A stretch of 5,975 bases of DNA from Alphaproteobacteria bacterium (GCA_002401545.1 NVTJ01000168.1:1-5975), one strand, 5' to 3'; positions 1-5,898 are shown, numbered from the stretch's first letter. Made by a program: numbers and translations. Notes: generated from the letters alone by a model not told the origin.

Positions 1-26
1 GCGCTCTACCACTGAGCTACAGCGGC
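1..26 (-). tRNA. tRNA gene, 5' part only (3' remainder off the left edge); amino acid not determinable
   Basis: Read on the minus strand from base 26, the sequence gives a 7-nt acceptor strand (GCCGCTG), T8-A9, a D-stem GCTC pairing with GAGC, and a D-loop AGTGGTA between them. This is the canonical start of a bacterial tRNA. The anticodon, variable and T arms lie outside the window, so the amino acid cannot be read. The acceptor sequence reminds me of some alphaproteobacterial threonine tRNAs, but that is only an impression. The gene is transcribed away from the + strand cluster, so the region to its right is a divergent intergenic region. I found no convincing promoter for it. Confidence 0.87.
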
Positions 27-121
27 CCACTATCCAAGGGCAAGACAGAAGAAAAATTCCTGTCAGAATGGCGCGGAAGATGCCACAGCTTTTAATCCCG
101 CGCAAGTCCTATTCAGTAATT

Positions 122-143
122 ATTTGCGATTCATTTGCGATTC
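122..143. repeat. Perfect 11-bp tandem direct repeat (2 copies)
   Basis: ATTTGCGATTC occurs twice head to tail, at 122-132 and 133-143, with no mismatch. A third, shorter match (ATTTGC) begins at 149. The repeat lies in the divergent region between the leftward tRNA and the rightward small ORF. It could be a regulator binding site or simple slippage; the sequence alone does not decide. The second copy also supplies the TTGCGA of the weak promoter candidate at 135-163. Confidence 0.7.
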
Positions 144-163
144 CGGGAATTTGCCCCTAAATT
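135..163 (+). promoter_or_regulatory. Weak sigma-70-like promoter candidate for the small ORF / dcd direction
   Basis: TTGCGA (135-140) and TAAATT (158-163) are 17 bp apart. Each matches 4 of 6 bases of the -35 and -10 consensus. The position, just over 30 bp before the ATG of the small ORF, is sensible, but matches this weak are common in A+T-rich spacer. The tRNA on the left reads the other way, so some rightward promoter must exist somewhere between about 27 and 416. Confidence 0.22.
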
Positions 164-196
164 GGCCTTAATTGGTCGTAAACTAATGGGATAAAC

Positions 197-331
197 ATGA
201 ATAAAAAAGACAAACAGAAAGAAAAACAAGATCGGCTGGCAAAGGCGCTCAGGGACAATTTAAAACGGCGCAAACAACAGCCACCCGCCACGCCCGGAAT
301 TAAAGCCCCTGCAGATAAGGCAAAAGAATAG
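197..331 (+). CDS. Small basic protein of unknown function (44 aa)
   Basis: An ATG at 197 opens 44 codons ending in TAG at 329-331. The product has 15 Lys/Arg against 6 Asp/Glu. It has a very hydrophilic Lys-rich start (residues 1-13), a likely amphipathic helix with the core RLAKALRDNLKRRKQQ (13-28), and a Pro/Ala-rich tail (29-44). There is no signal peptide, membrane segment or cysteine. The core pattern (R-L-A-x-A-L-R-x-N-L-x-R-R-K-x-Q) matches, from memory, small hypothetical proteins encoded near murA in many Alphaproteobacteria. That is recollection, not a search. The ribosome site is weak (GGGA at 188-191, 5 nt before the ATG). The basic helix would suit RNA or ribosome binding, but no function can be assigned. 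Confidence 0.62.
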   Translation: MNKKDKQKEKQDRLAKALRDNLKRRKQQPPATPGIKAPADKAKE

Positions 332-345
332 CTGACCTCCGGACT

Positions 346-354
346 TGTGGATAA
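346..354 (-). promoter_or_regulatory. Perfect consensus DnaA box in the dcd leader
   Basis: The + strand reads TGTGGATAA, the exact reverse complement of the consensus DnaA box TTATCCACA. It lies in the 85-bp gap between the small ORF stop (331) and the dcd start (417). Only one box is present, so this is not an origin. A single strong box before a nucleotide-metabolism gene could couple expression to DnaA, as known for ribonucleotide reductase genes elsewhere. Chance occurrence of one 9-mer in a window of this size is only a few percent, but many motifs could have caught the eye. Confidence 0.35.
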
Positions 355-400
355 CGGCATTCTGGGTTACAAAAAACACAGATAAAAAATCAAATTGAAA

Positions 401-405
401 AAGGA
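401..405 (+). promoter_or_regulatory. Ribosome binding site deciding the dcd start
   Basis: AAGGA lies 11 nt before the ATG at 417 but 20 nt before the in-frame ATG at 426 (residue 4). It therefore favours the upstream start, which also gives the usual 184-aa length of the alphaproteobacterial family. Confidence 0.65.
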
Positions 406-416
406 TCTAAAATCAT

Positions 417-971
417 ATGGCCATCATGTCCGATAAATGGATCAGGGAACAAGCCTTGAACAAAGGTATGATCGACCCCTTTGAGGATCGCCAGAAGCGC
501 GATGGGGTCATATCCTACGGTCTGTCATCATACGGCTATGATGCACGGGTTTCCAGTGAGTTCAAAATATTTACCGATGTAGATTCAGTGACCGTTGACC
601 CTAAAAACTTCGCCCCGCAAAGTTTCGTTGACCGCCCCGGCGATGTCTGTATCATTCCGCCAAATTCATTTGCCCTGGCCCGGACTGTGGAATATTTCCG
701 CATCCCGGAAGATGTGCTGGTGATTTGTCTCGGCAAATCCACCTATGCCCGCTGTGGCATCATTGTCAATGTAACGCCGCTGGAGCCGGGATGGGAGGGG
801 CATGTAACACTGGAATTCTCCAACACAACCCCCCTGCCCGCCAAAATTTATGCCAACGAAGGCGCCTGCCAGTTCCTGTTTTTCGAAGGTAACGAACCCT
901 GCGAGGTTTCCTATAACGCAAGATCCGGCAAATACATGGGCCAAACCGGCGTAACTTTACCAAAATTATAG
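417..971 (+). CDS. dcd: dCTP deaminase (184 aa)
   Basis: Deaminates dCTP to dUTP and ammonia, feeding dUMP and so dTTP synthesis; cytosolic, usually a homotrimer. The whole protein matches the alphaproteobacterial Dcd type: the N-terminal block with SYGLSSYGYDAR (33-44), the nucleotide-binding loop GKSTYAR (106-112), and the core TLEFSNTTPLPAKIYANEGA (131-150). E133 corresponds to the catalytic glutamate (Glu138 of E. coli), and S108 and R112 to its active-site Ser111 and Arg115. The C-terminal segment K-Y-x-G-Q (172-176) that closes over the nucleotide is present. Length is normal and the frame intact. Because the family is shared with bifunctional DCD-DUT enzymes, dUTPase activity cannot be fully excluded, but this subgroup is annotated as the monofunctional deaminase. 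It is followed after 91 bp by murA. Confidence 0.96.
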   Translation: MAIMSDKWIREQALNKGMIDPFEDRQKRDGVISYGLSSYGYDARVSSEFKIFTDVDSVTVDPKNFAPQSFVDRPGDVCIIPPNSFALARTVEYFRIPEDVLVICLGKSTYARCGIIVNVTPLEPGWEGHVTLEFSNTTPLPAKIYANEGACQFLFFEGNEPCEVSYNARSGKYMGQTGVTLPKL

Positions 972-974
972 AAA

Positions 975-1053
975 GTGAGCGCAGCGAAGAGAGGCCAAGG
1001 GCCGCCCGAGTTAATACGAGGATAGCCTAAGCGCAAGCGCCGGCGATTGAGGC
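975..1053. repeat. Intergenic repeat-like element, copy A, between dcd and murA
   Basis: Most of the 91-bp gap is built of low-complexity modules: GAGCGCAGCGAA (977-988), GAGGCCAAGG (991-1000), a 24-bp core at 999-1022, and AAGCGCAAGCGCCGGCG (1029-1045). The 24-bp core matches 5941-5964 at 20 of 24 positions with no gap. The preceding GAGGC(C)AAGG block is also shared with copy B (5915-5923). Two copies with the same module order in the only two gene gaps larger than about 90 bp downstream of dcd suggest a dispersed genomic repeat family. The end of the element, GAGG at 1049-1052, is placed to serve as the murA ribosome site, 10 nt before its ATG. Outer boundaries are approximate. Confidence 0.6.
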
Positions 1054-1062
1054 AAAATTAAA

Positions 1063-2352
1063 ATGGAAAAAATTATCATTGAAGGCGGTCACAGACTGGA
1101 AGGCCAACTCCCCATCAGCGGGGCCAAGAATGCGGCCCTGCCGCTTATGTGTGCGGGCCTGCTCACCAACGGCGGGCTGACCCTGCATAACCTGCCCCAT
1201 CTGGCGGACATTAAAACACTGGCGAGCCTGCTGACAGAGCTTGGCAGCAGGATCAATTATAAAGAGGAAGGCTGGGACACCGGCAGTGGCCAAACCGTGA
1301 CCATTGAGGCCCGTCACATCACCAGCACAACCGCCCCCTATGACATCGTCCGCAAGATGCGGGCCTCCATTTTAGTGCTTGGTCCCCTGCTGGCACGCGA
1401 AGGTGAGGCCATTGTCTCCCTGCCCGGTGGATGCGCCATCGGCAACCGTCCCATTGACCTGCACCTGAAGGCCTTTGAGGATATCGGGGCCACAATTGAA
1501 CTGAAAGACGGTTACGTGCGTGCCTCGGGAAAACTCACCGGCGGCACGGTTCACTTTGCGACAGTTTCTGTCGGGGCCACGGAAAATATTCTTATGGCAG
1601 CCTGCCTTGCCGATGGCACAACCACCATCGAAAATGCCGCGCAGGAGCCGGAAATTGCCGACCTTGCCAACTGCCTTGTTGCCATGGGCGCCAAAATTTC
1701 CGGCATTGGCACATCACGACTGGACGTCACCGGTGTCGCAGAACTGCACGCGGCGGAATATACCGTCATGACCGACAGAATAGAGGCCGGAAGTTATGCG
1801 GTTGCGGCGGCCATGACCGGCGGGGAACTGGAACTTCTGGGCGATAATCTGCCCTTCGTGATGACCGGAACACTGGAAGTCCTGAAACAGGCGGGACTGG
1901 TTTTCATTGAGACGGACCGGGGGTTGCTAACCCGGCTCGGCCCGGAAAAAATAATTGGCATCAATGCGGTGACCCAGCCCTTTCCCGGCTTCCCGACTGA
2001 TATGCAGGCCCAGCTTATGGCCATGATGACACTCTGCGACGGCGCATCGGTGATCACGGAAAATATTTTTGAAAACAGGTTTATGCATGTGCCGGAGCTG
2101 TGCCGTATGGGGGCGGATATAACCGTTAATGGAGCCACCGCTACAATCCGGGGGATCAAGCGGCTTTTGGGGGCGCCGGTCATGGCCACCGACCTTCGGG
2201 CATCTATGTCACTGGTGCTTGCCGGGCTGGCCGCAGAAGGCATTACAGAAGTTACGCGAATTTATCATCTGGACCGGGGCTATGAACGTCTGGTACAAAA
2301 GCTGGACTCATGCGGTGCAAAAATATCCCGCGAACAGGCAGAAAGACTCTAA
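1063..2352 (+). CDS. murA: UDP-N-acetylglucosamine 1-carboxyvinyltransferase (429 aa)
   Basis: Transfers enolpyruvyl from phosphoenolpyruvate to UDP-GlcNAc, the first committed step of peptidoglycan synthesis, in the cytosol. The protein is an EPSP-synthase-type double domain of normal length. Visible family marks are SGAKNAALP (19-27) with K22/N23, the catalytic-loop PGGCAIGNRPIDLH (121-134) with C124 equivalent to E. coli Cys115, QPFPGFPTDMQAQ (305-317) with D313 equivalent to the general-base Asp305, and the C-terminal IYHLDRGYERL (400-410). Because the catalytic position is Cys rather than Asp, the enzyme should be of the fosfomycin-sensitive type. The ATG at 1063 gives the standard MEKIIIEGG start and has GAGG 10 nt upstream, inside the end of the repeat element. 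The DUF2948 gene follows after 16 bp. Confidence 0.97.
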   Translation: MEKIIIEGGHRLEGQLPISGAKNAALPLMCAGLLTNGGLTLHNLPHLADIKTLASLLTELGSRINYKEEGWDTGSGQTVTIEARHITSTTAPYDIVRKMRASILVLGPLLAREGEAIVSLPGGCAIGNRPIDLHLKAFEDIGATIELKDGYVRASGKLTGGTVHFATVSVGATENILMAACLADGTTTIENAAQEPEIADLANCLVAMGAKISGIGTSRLDVTGVAELHAAEYTVMTDRIEAGSYAVAAAMTGGELELLGDNLPFVMTGTLEVLKQAGLVFIETDRGLLTRLGPEKIIGINAVTQPFPGFPTDMQAQLMAMMTLCDGASVITENIFENRFMHVPELCRMGADITVNGATATIRGIKRLLGAPVMATDLRASMSLVLAGLAAEGITEVTRIYHLDRGYERLVQKLDSCGAKISREQAERL

Positions 2353-2355
2353 AAA

Positions 2356-2361
2356 CAGGGA
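2356..2361 (+). promoter_or_regulatory. Ribosome binding site deciding the TTG start of the DUF2948 gene
   Basis: CAGGGA just after the murA stop (2350-2352) lies 7 nt before the TTG at 2369. No ATG or GTG start is available in frame near it. It is the main evidence for a TTG start at this position. Confidence 0.6.
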
Positions 2362-2368
2362 ATTAATA

Positions 2369-2854
2369 TTGGAAAAACTGAAGCTCAAAGCCGAAGACGT
2401 AGAAGATTTAACCATCCTGTCCGCCTATCTTCAGGATGCCATCACCATGATGAGTGATATTGTCTACCTGCGGGAAAACCGGCGTTTTGTCATAATGCTG
2501 AACCGTTATATCTGGGAAAACCGATGTCCGGATACCGGGGATATCCTGCCTGAAAAAAACACACCCTGCAGCCGCATCCGCACAGGGCTGCATTTTGATG
2601 ACGTGCTGAACATCAGCAGCCGGAATATTTCCACTTCACTGAAAGAACATCCTCTCGAACTTTTATCCATCGAAGGTCAAAAACTGGATGACAGGACATT
2701 CCATGTGGATTTCATCTTTTCCGGCAATGGCGTTATTCGTCTGGACTGTGAAATGATTTCAGCCCATATGCAGGACATCGGAGATACCTGGCCCGCCAAA
2801 TGCCATCCCAAACACGCCATTCTTAACGCCCTGCAGAATGATAATACTGGATAG
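2369..2854 (+). CDS. DUF2948 family protein (161 aa), TTG start
   Basis: Function unknown; a conserved alphaproteobacterial family typically found right after murA. Family-like blocks are LKAEDVEDLTILSAYLQDAI (6-25), RRFVIMLNRYIWE (38-50), RIRTGLHFDDVL (69-80), GVIRLDCEMI (121-130) and DIGDTWPAKCHPKH (136-149). It is a soluble protein with no signal peptide or membrane segment; its mix of short strands and helices gives no catalytic motif I recognise. The frame stays open upstream to an ATG at 2129, but that extra 80 codons run inside murA in another frame and read as non-protein-like sequence. TTG at 2369, with CAGGGA 7 nt upstream, gives the family's usual N-terminus and length. Position between murA and hisG suggests cotranscription with murA. 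The family assignment is from recognition of the motifs. Confidence 0.87.
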   Translation: MEKLKLKAEDVEDLTILSAYLQDAITMMSDIVYLRENRRFVIMLNRYIWENRCPDTGDILPEKNTPCSRIRTGLHFDDVLNISSRNISTSLKEHPLELLSIEGQKLDDRTFHVDFIFSGNGVIRLDCEMISAHMQDIGDTWPAKCHPKHAILNALQNDNTG

Positions 2855-2913
2855 TTGAGCCACAATCCCGTACAAGGGGACGATTTTCGAATTTCAGGAG
2901 TTTTAACGCGCGA

Positions 2914-3579
2914 ATGTCTTCCACCGAACCTATGATCCTGGCCCTGCCCAAAGGCCGTATCCTTGAAGAGGTCATGCCGATCATTCGCGGGGCCGGAATT
3001 ATTCCGGAACCGGATTTTGACAATCCCAAATCCCGCAAGCTCACCTTCACCACCAATAATCCCCTGTTAAAGATTATCAGGGTCAGAAGCTTTGATGTGG
3101 CGACTTTCGTTGCCTTTGGGGCGGCTCACCTTGGGGTGGCGGGTAATGATGTGCTGCTGGAATTTGATTATCCGGAAATATATGCGCCGCTGGACCTGGA
3201 CATTGGCCATTGCCGCATATCTGTGGCCGAATTAAAATCCTTAAGCATTGGCGATGACCCGAGCCGCTGGAGCCATGTTCGGGTGGCCACAAAATATCCC
3301 AACCTGACAGCCAAACATTTCGCCCGACGCGGAGTACAGGCAGAATGTATCAAGCTGAACGGCGCCATGGAGCTGGCCCCGAGCCTGGGCCTGTGCCGGC
3401 GTATTGTTGATCTGGTCAGTACCGGAGATACTCTCAAGGCAAATGGACTGGTGGAGATTGAGAAAATCATTGATATTACCTCGCGTTTCATTGTTAACCG
3501 CACGGCTTTCAAAACCCGCAATGAGGAAATCAGTGAAATATTACAGAATATCAGAGCCAGAAATGACTTAAAGAAATGA
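2914..3579 (+). CDS. hisG: ATP phosphoribosyltransferase catalytic subunit, short form (221 aa)
   Basis: Condenses ATP with PRPP, the first step of histidine biosynthesis. The start shows ALPKGRILEE (10-19). The PRPP-binding signature lies around 149-174, with NGAMELAPSLG (149-159) and DLVSTGDTL (166-174). At 221 aa it lacks the C-terminal regulatory ACT-like domain of the long form. Short-form HisG works as a hetero-octamer with HisZ, a histidyl-tRNA-synthetase-like regulator. HisZ is not in this window and is expected elsewhere in the genome. One signature position that is normally Ser/Ala/Gly is Cys (C161), probably a tolerated change. The ATG at 2914 has AGGAG at 2896-2900, a rather long 13-nt spacing; the second Met (residue 7) would cut into the family N-terminus. 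It overlaps hisD by 4 bp, implying translational coupling. Feedback control by histidine through HisZ is expected from the family. Confidence 0.95.
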   Translation: MSSTEPMILALPKGRILEEVMPIIRGAGIIPEPDFDNPKSRKLTFTTNNPLLKIIRVRSFDVATFVAFGAAHLGVAGNDVLLEFDYPEIYAPLDLDIGHCRISVAELKSLSIGDDPSRWSHVRVATKYPNLTAKHFARRGVQAECIKLNGAMELAPSLGLCRRIVDLVSTGDTLKANGLVEIEKIIDITSRFIVNRTAFKTRNEEISEILQNIRARNDLKK

Positions 3580-4871
3580 TCACATTAACCCTTACAGACC
3601 CCGGATTTGAACAGGATTTCAAAACATTCCTGAATGTCCGCCGGGATTCTGACGGGGATGTTTCTGATGTGGTACGGGCGATCCTGAAAGATGTCCGCAA
3701 GAGGGGAGACGCCGCTGTTTTCGATTATACCGCCCGTTTTGACCGTCTTGACCTGACAACGCAAAACATCCGGGTCAGTGATAGCGAACTGAAAGCCGCC
3801 AAATCCCATTGTTCCGGGGATGTGATGGAAGCCTTGAATTTTGCCGCAAAGCGTATTGAAAGTTTTCACCGCCGCCATCTGCCCAAAGATGACAGCTATA
3901 CCGACGATGCCGGGGTTTCGCTGGAAGCGCGCTGGACAGCGGTATCAGCGGCGGGAATATATGTGCCAGGCGGCAAGGCTGCCTATCCCTCCTCCGTCCT
4001 GATGAATGCCATACCGGCCAGATGCGCCGGGGTGAGGCGCATTGTCATGACGGTCCCGGCCCCGGATGGCCATCTCAATCCGCTGGTGCTGGCCGCTGCG
4101 GGGCTTTGCGGCATCACGGAAATATACCGGGTCGGCGGCGCACAGGCGATCGCGGCACTGGCTTATGGCACAGAATCAATCGCGCCTGTTGACGTGATTA
4201 CTGGCCCCGGCAATGCCTATGTTGCCGCCGCAAAACGCGAGGTTTTCGGCACTGTAGGCATTGACATGATAGCCGGACCGTCAGAAATTCTGGTGCTTGC
4301 CGATGGCCGGAATGATCCGCGATGGATTGCCATGGACCTGTTGTCGCAAGCCGAGCATGACGAGGTTGCCCAGGCTATTCTGATCACTGATGACGCGGAA
4401 TTTGCCGAGGCAACCTGCGGGGCAATTGACGATCAGCTGAAAGACCTGCCGCGCGCGAATATTGCCCGCGCGAGCTGGCGTGACCACGGGGCGGTTATTC
4501 TGGTGGACAGCCTTGATCAGGCCGTGCCGCTGATCAATCAACTGGCGCCGGAACATCTGGAGCTGGCCATTGACAATCCCCGCGACTTTGCAAAAAATAT
4601 CCGTAATGCCGGATCAGTCTTTCTCGGACGCCATACACCGGAAGCCATCGGCGATTATGTGGCCGGCCCCAACCATGTGCTGCCCACCGCCGGAAGTGCG
4701 CGTTTTTCATCTGGTTTGAACGTTCTTAATTTTATGAAAAGGAATACTCTGATAGAATGCTCCCCGGAAAGCCTGAAGACTATTGGTCCGGCAGCCATGA
4801 CACTTGCCGGAGAGGAAGGTTTGCAGGCTCACGCCCGATCTATTGGGATCAGGCTGGACAATAAGGGATAG
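3576..4871 (+). CDS. hisD: Histidinol dehydrogenase (431 aa)
   Basis: Oxidises L-histidinol to L-histidine in two NAD-dependent steps, the last reactions of the pathway; a zinc-dependent homodimer. All residues known from the E. coli enzyme are found: zinc ligands Q258 and H261 (in SQAEHDE), D360 and H419, and the catalytic pair E326-H327 in PEHLEL. Other family blocks are GIYVPGGKAAYPSS (127-140), DVITGPGNAYVAAAKR (206-221), DMIAGPSEILVLAD (230-243) and GDYVAGPNHVLPT (359-371). Length is normal. The ATG sits inside an ATGA overlap with the hisG stop, so the two are likely translated together, giving the first and last enzymes of the pathway from one message. The other his genes are not here, which fits the split his clusters common in Alphaproteobacteria. 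Confidence 0.98.
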   Translation: MITLTLTDPGFEQDFKTFLNVRRDSDGDVSDVVRAILKDVRKRGDAAVFDYTARFDRLDLTTQNIRVSDSELKAAKSHCSGDVMEALNFAAKRIESFHRRHLPKDDSYTDDAGVSLEARWTAVSAAGIYVPGGKAAYPSSVLMNAIPARCAGVRRIVMTVPAPDGHLNPLVLAAAGLCGITEIYRVGGAQAIAALAYGTESIAPVDVITGPGNAYVAAAKREVFGTVGIDMIAGPSEILVLADGRNDPRWIAMDLLSQAEHDEVAQAILITDDAEFAEATCGAIDDQLKDLPRANIARASWRDHGAVILVDSLDQAVPLINQLAPEHLELAIDNPRDFAKNIRNAGSVFLGRHTPEAIGDYVAGPNHVLPTAGSARFSSGLNVLNFMKRNTLIECSPESLKTIGPAAMTLAGEEGLQAHARSIGIRLDNKG

Positions 4872-4873
4872 GA
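4870..4873 (+). promoter_or_regulatory. Ribosome binding site overlapping the hisD stop codon
   Basis: AGGA shares two bases with the hisD TAG (4869-4871) and lies 7 nt before the ATG at 4881. This fixes the UPF0262 start and suggests coupling of the two genes. Confidence 0.6.
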
Positions 4874-4880
4874 CAACGGC

Positions 4881-5375
4881 ATGGGCAGTGATTATCATAT
4901 CTGCCATATCGAACTGGATGAAAAATCCATCATTCGCCGTAATGCGGATATTGACCACGAACGCCGTGTGGCTATTTTTGATCTGCTGGAAGAAAATTTC
5001 TATCAACCACTGGAAGAATTGCCCGGCAATTATGCCGGACCTTTCCGGCTTGTGCTCAGAATGGAAGACAACCGCCTTGCCATGGATATTTATTCTGCCG
5101 ATGACCATCAGCTAAACCATAAACTAACCATAATTATCCTGCCTCTGACCCTGTTACGCCGAACCATCAGGGAATATTTTCATATCTGTGACAGCTATTT
5201 CACTGCCATCAAAAACGCCAGCCCCCGGCAGATTGAAACCATCGATATGGCACGGCGCAGCCTTCATGATCAAGGGTCCGAGATATTACTGGAAAGACTT
5301 GGTGAAAAGATAAAAATGGACTTTCCAACAGCACGCCGTCTGTTCACCCTGATATGCGTTTTACAGATCAGATAA
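4881..5375 (+). CDS. UPF0262 family protein (164 aa)
   Basis: Uncharacterised family that, from memory, is largely confined to Alphaproteobacteria and sits next to hisD. Family-like blocks are ELDEKSIIRRNADIDHERRV (11-30), AIFDLLEEN (31-39), GPFRLVLRMEDNRL (53-66), IREYFHICDSYFTAIKNASP (96-115), IDMARRSLHDQGSE (121-134) and DFPTARRLFTLICVL (147-161). The N-terminal half looks alpha/beta and the C-terminal half mainly helical. The conserved acidic-basic DHER and MARRSLHDQGSE blocks look like a functional surface, but no catalytic motif can be named. There is no signal peptide; the segment KLTIIILPLTLL (81-92) is hydrophobic but too short and too embedded for a confident membrane helix. It lies 9 bp after hisD and 3 bp before the phosphatase-like gene, so it is almost surely in the same transcript. 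Confidence 0.9.
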   Translation: MGSDYHICHIELDEKSIIRRNADIDHERRVAIFDLLEENFYQPLEELPGNYAGPFRLVLRMEDNRLAMDIYSADDHQLNHKLTIIILPLTLLRRTIREYFHICDSYFTAIKNASPRQIETIDMARRSLHDQGSEILLERLGEKIKMDFPTARRLFTLICVLQIR

Positions 5376-5378
5376 GGC

Positions 5379-5861
5379 ATGGCCAACATTGCCCTCCCCA
5401 GTTCCCCACCCCCCCTTGAGATGCCTCATAGTGTCCTGTTTATCTGTAATTTCAATGCGGTACGCTCTGCCATGGCCGAGGCACTGACAAAATATTACTG
5501 CGGTCATCATATTTTTACCGACAGTTGTGGCATCCGGGCCGAAGAAGACAACGCCAATCCCTTTGCCATCTTCGTCATGGATGAAATCGGGCTGGATATA
5601 TCCCGCCACAGCCCCAAAAGATTTGAAAACCTGATGGATTCATCCTTTGATCTTGTGGTCACCCTAAGCCCGGAAGCACATCATAAAGCCATTGACCTGA
5701 CCCGCACACAGGATTGTCAGGTCGAATATTGGCCCACATTGGACCCCACCGCCGTTATGGGCAACCGGGAGAATATTATCTCGGCCTTTCGTCAGACCCG
5801 TGACATGTTAACCGACAGAATCAAACGCCGTTTTGATGTTGGTTATTCCCCTGCCATTTAG
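5379..5861 (+). CDS. Low-molecular-weight phosphatase / arsenate reductase-like protein (160 aa)
   Basis: The fold family is LMW protein tyrosine phosphatase / ArsC. The P-loop signature C-x5-R-S is present as C23-N-F-N-A-V-R29-S30 directly after the first strand HSVLFI (17-22), and an Asp-Pro pair (D122-P123) stands where the general-acid loop of the family lies. The loop differs from classical LMW-PTP (C-x-G-N-x-C-R-S-P): F25 replaces Gly, V28 replaces the second Cys, and A31 replaces Pro. This is typical, from memory, of an alphaproteobacterial subgroup found after UPF0262. The paired resolving cysteines of thioredoxin-type ArsC are not obvious; other cysteines are C41, C50 and C113. Substrate unknown. 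The ATG at 5379, 3 bp after the previous stop, has only AAGG almost abutting it. An alternative ATG at 5421 (residue 15) would start two residues before strand 1, so the start is uncertain. Confidence 0.85.
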   Translation: MANIALPSSPPPLEMPHSVLFICNFNAVRSAMAEALTKYYCGHHIFTDSCGIRAEEDNANPFAIFVMDEIGLDISRHSPKRFENLMDSSFDLVVTLSPEAHHKAIDLTRTQDCQVEYWPTLDPTAVMGNRENIISAFRQTRDMLTDRIKRRFDVGYSPAI

Positions 5862-5898
5862 GATGTTTTCTTTTGTCCATGAATGGTTCACTAACCGA

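Noticed and set aside
71..103. Inverted repeat GCGCGG (71-76) / CCGCGC (98-103) next to the tRNA as a terminator or RNA element
   Set aside because: The stem is only 6 bp with a 21-nt loop, no T-run on either side, and the arms do not extend; likely chance.
157..360. Minus-strand open frame of 67 codons upstream of dcd
   Set aside because: It lies opposite the better-supported small basic ORF, has a Cys/Phe/Ser-rich composition unlike a soluble protein, and has no clear ribosome site.
332..373. Promoter for dcd with -35 TTGTGG (345-350) and -10 TACAAA (368-373)
   Set aside because: Only 3/6 and 4/6 consensus matches at 17-bp spacing, and the -35 overlaps the DnaA-box match; too weak to annotate.
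1794..2243. 149-codon minus-strand open frame inside murA
   Set aside because: It is fully antisense to an intact, well-conserved murA, Ser/Pro/Ile-rich, and has no recognisable domain; a codon-bias shadow.
2129..2368. 80-codon upstream extension of the DUF2948 frame
   Set aside because: It runs inside the 3' end of murA in another frame; the DUF2948 family N-terminus begins at 2369 and murA is certain.
2855..2913. Possible his leader / attenuator before hisG
   Set aside because: In the 59-bp gap I see no His-rich leader peptide, no strong stem pair and no terminator; only a ribosome site.
4707..5108. 133-codon minus-strand open frame across the hisD / UPF0262 junction
   Set aside because: It is antisense to the conserved ends of two certain genes and shows no family resemblance.
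5862..5898. Terminator after the phosphatase-like gene
   Set aside because: T-rich sequence is present (5868-5877) but no hairpin precedes it; the later hairpins have no T-run.
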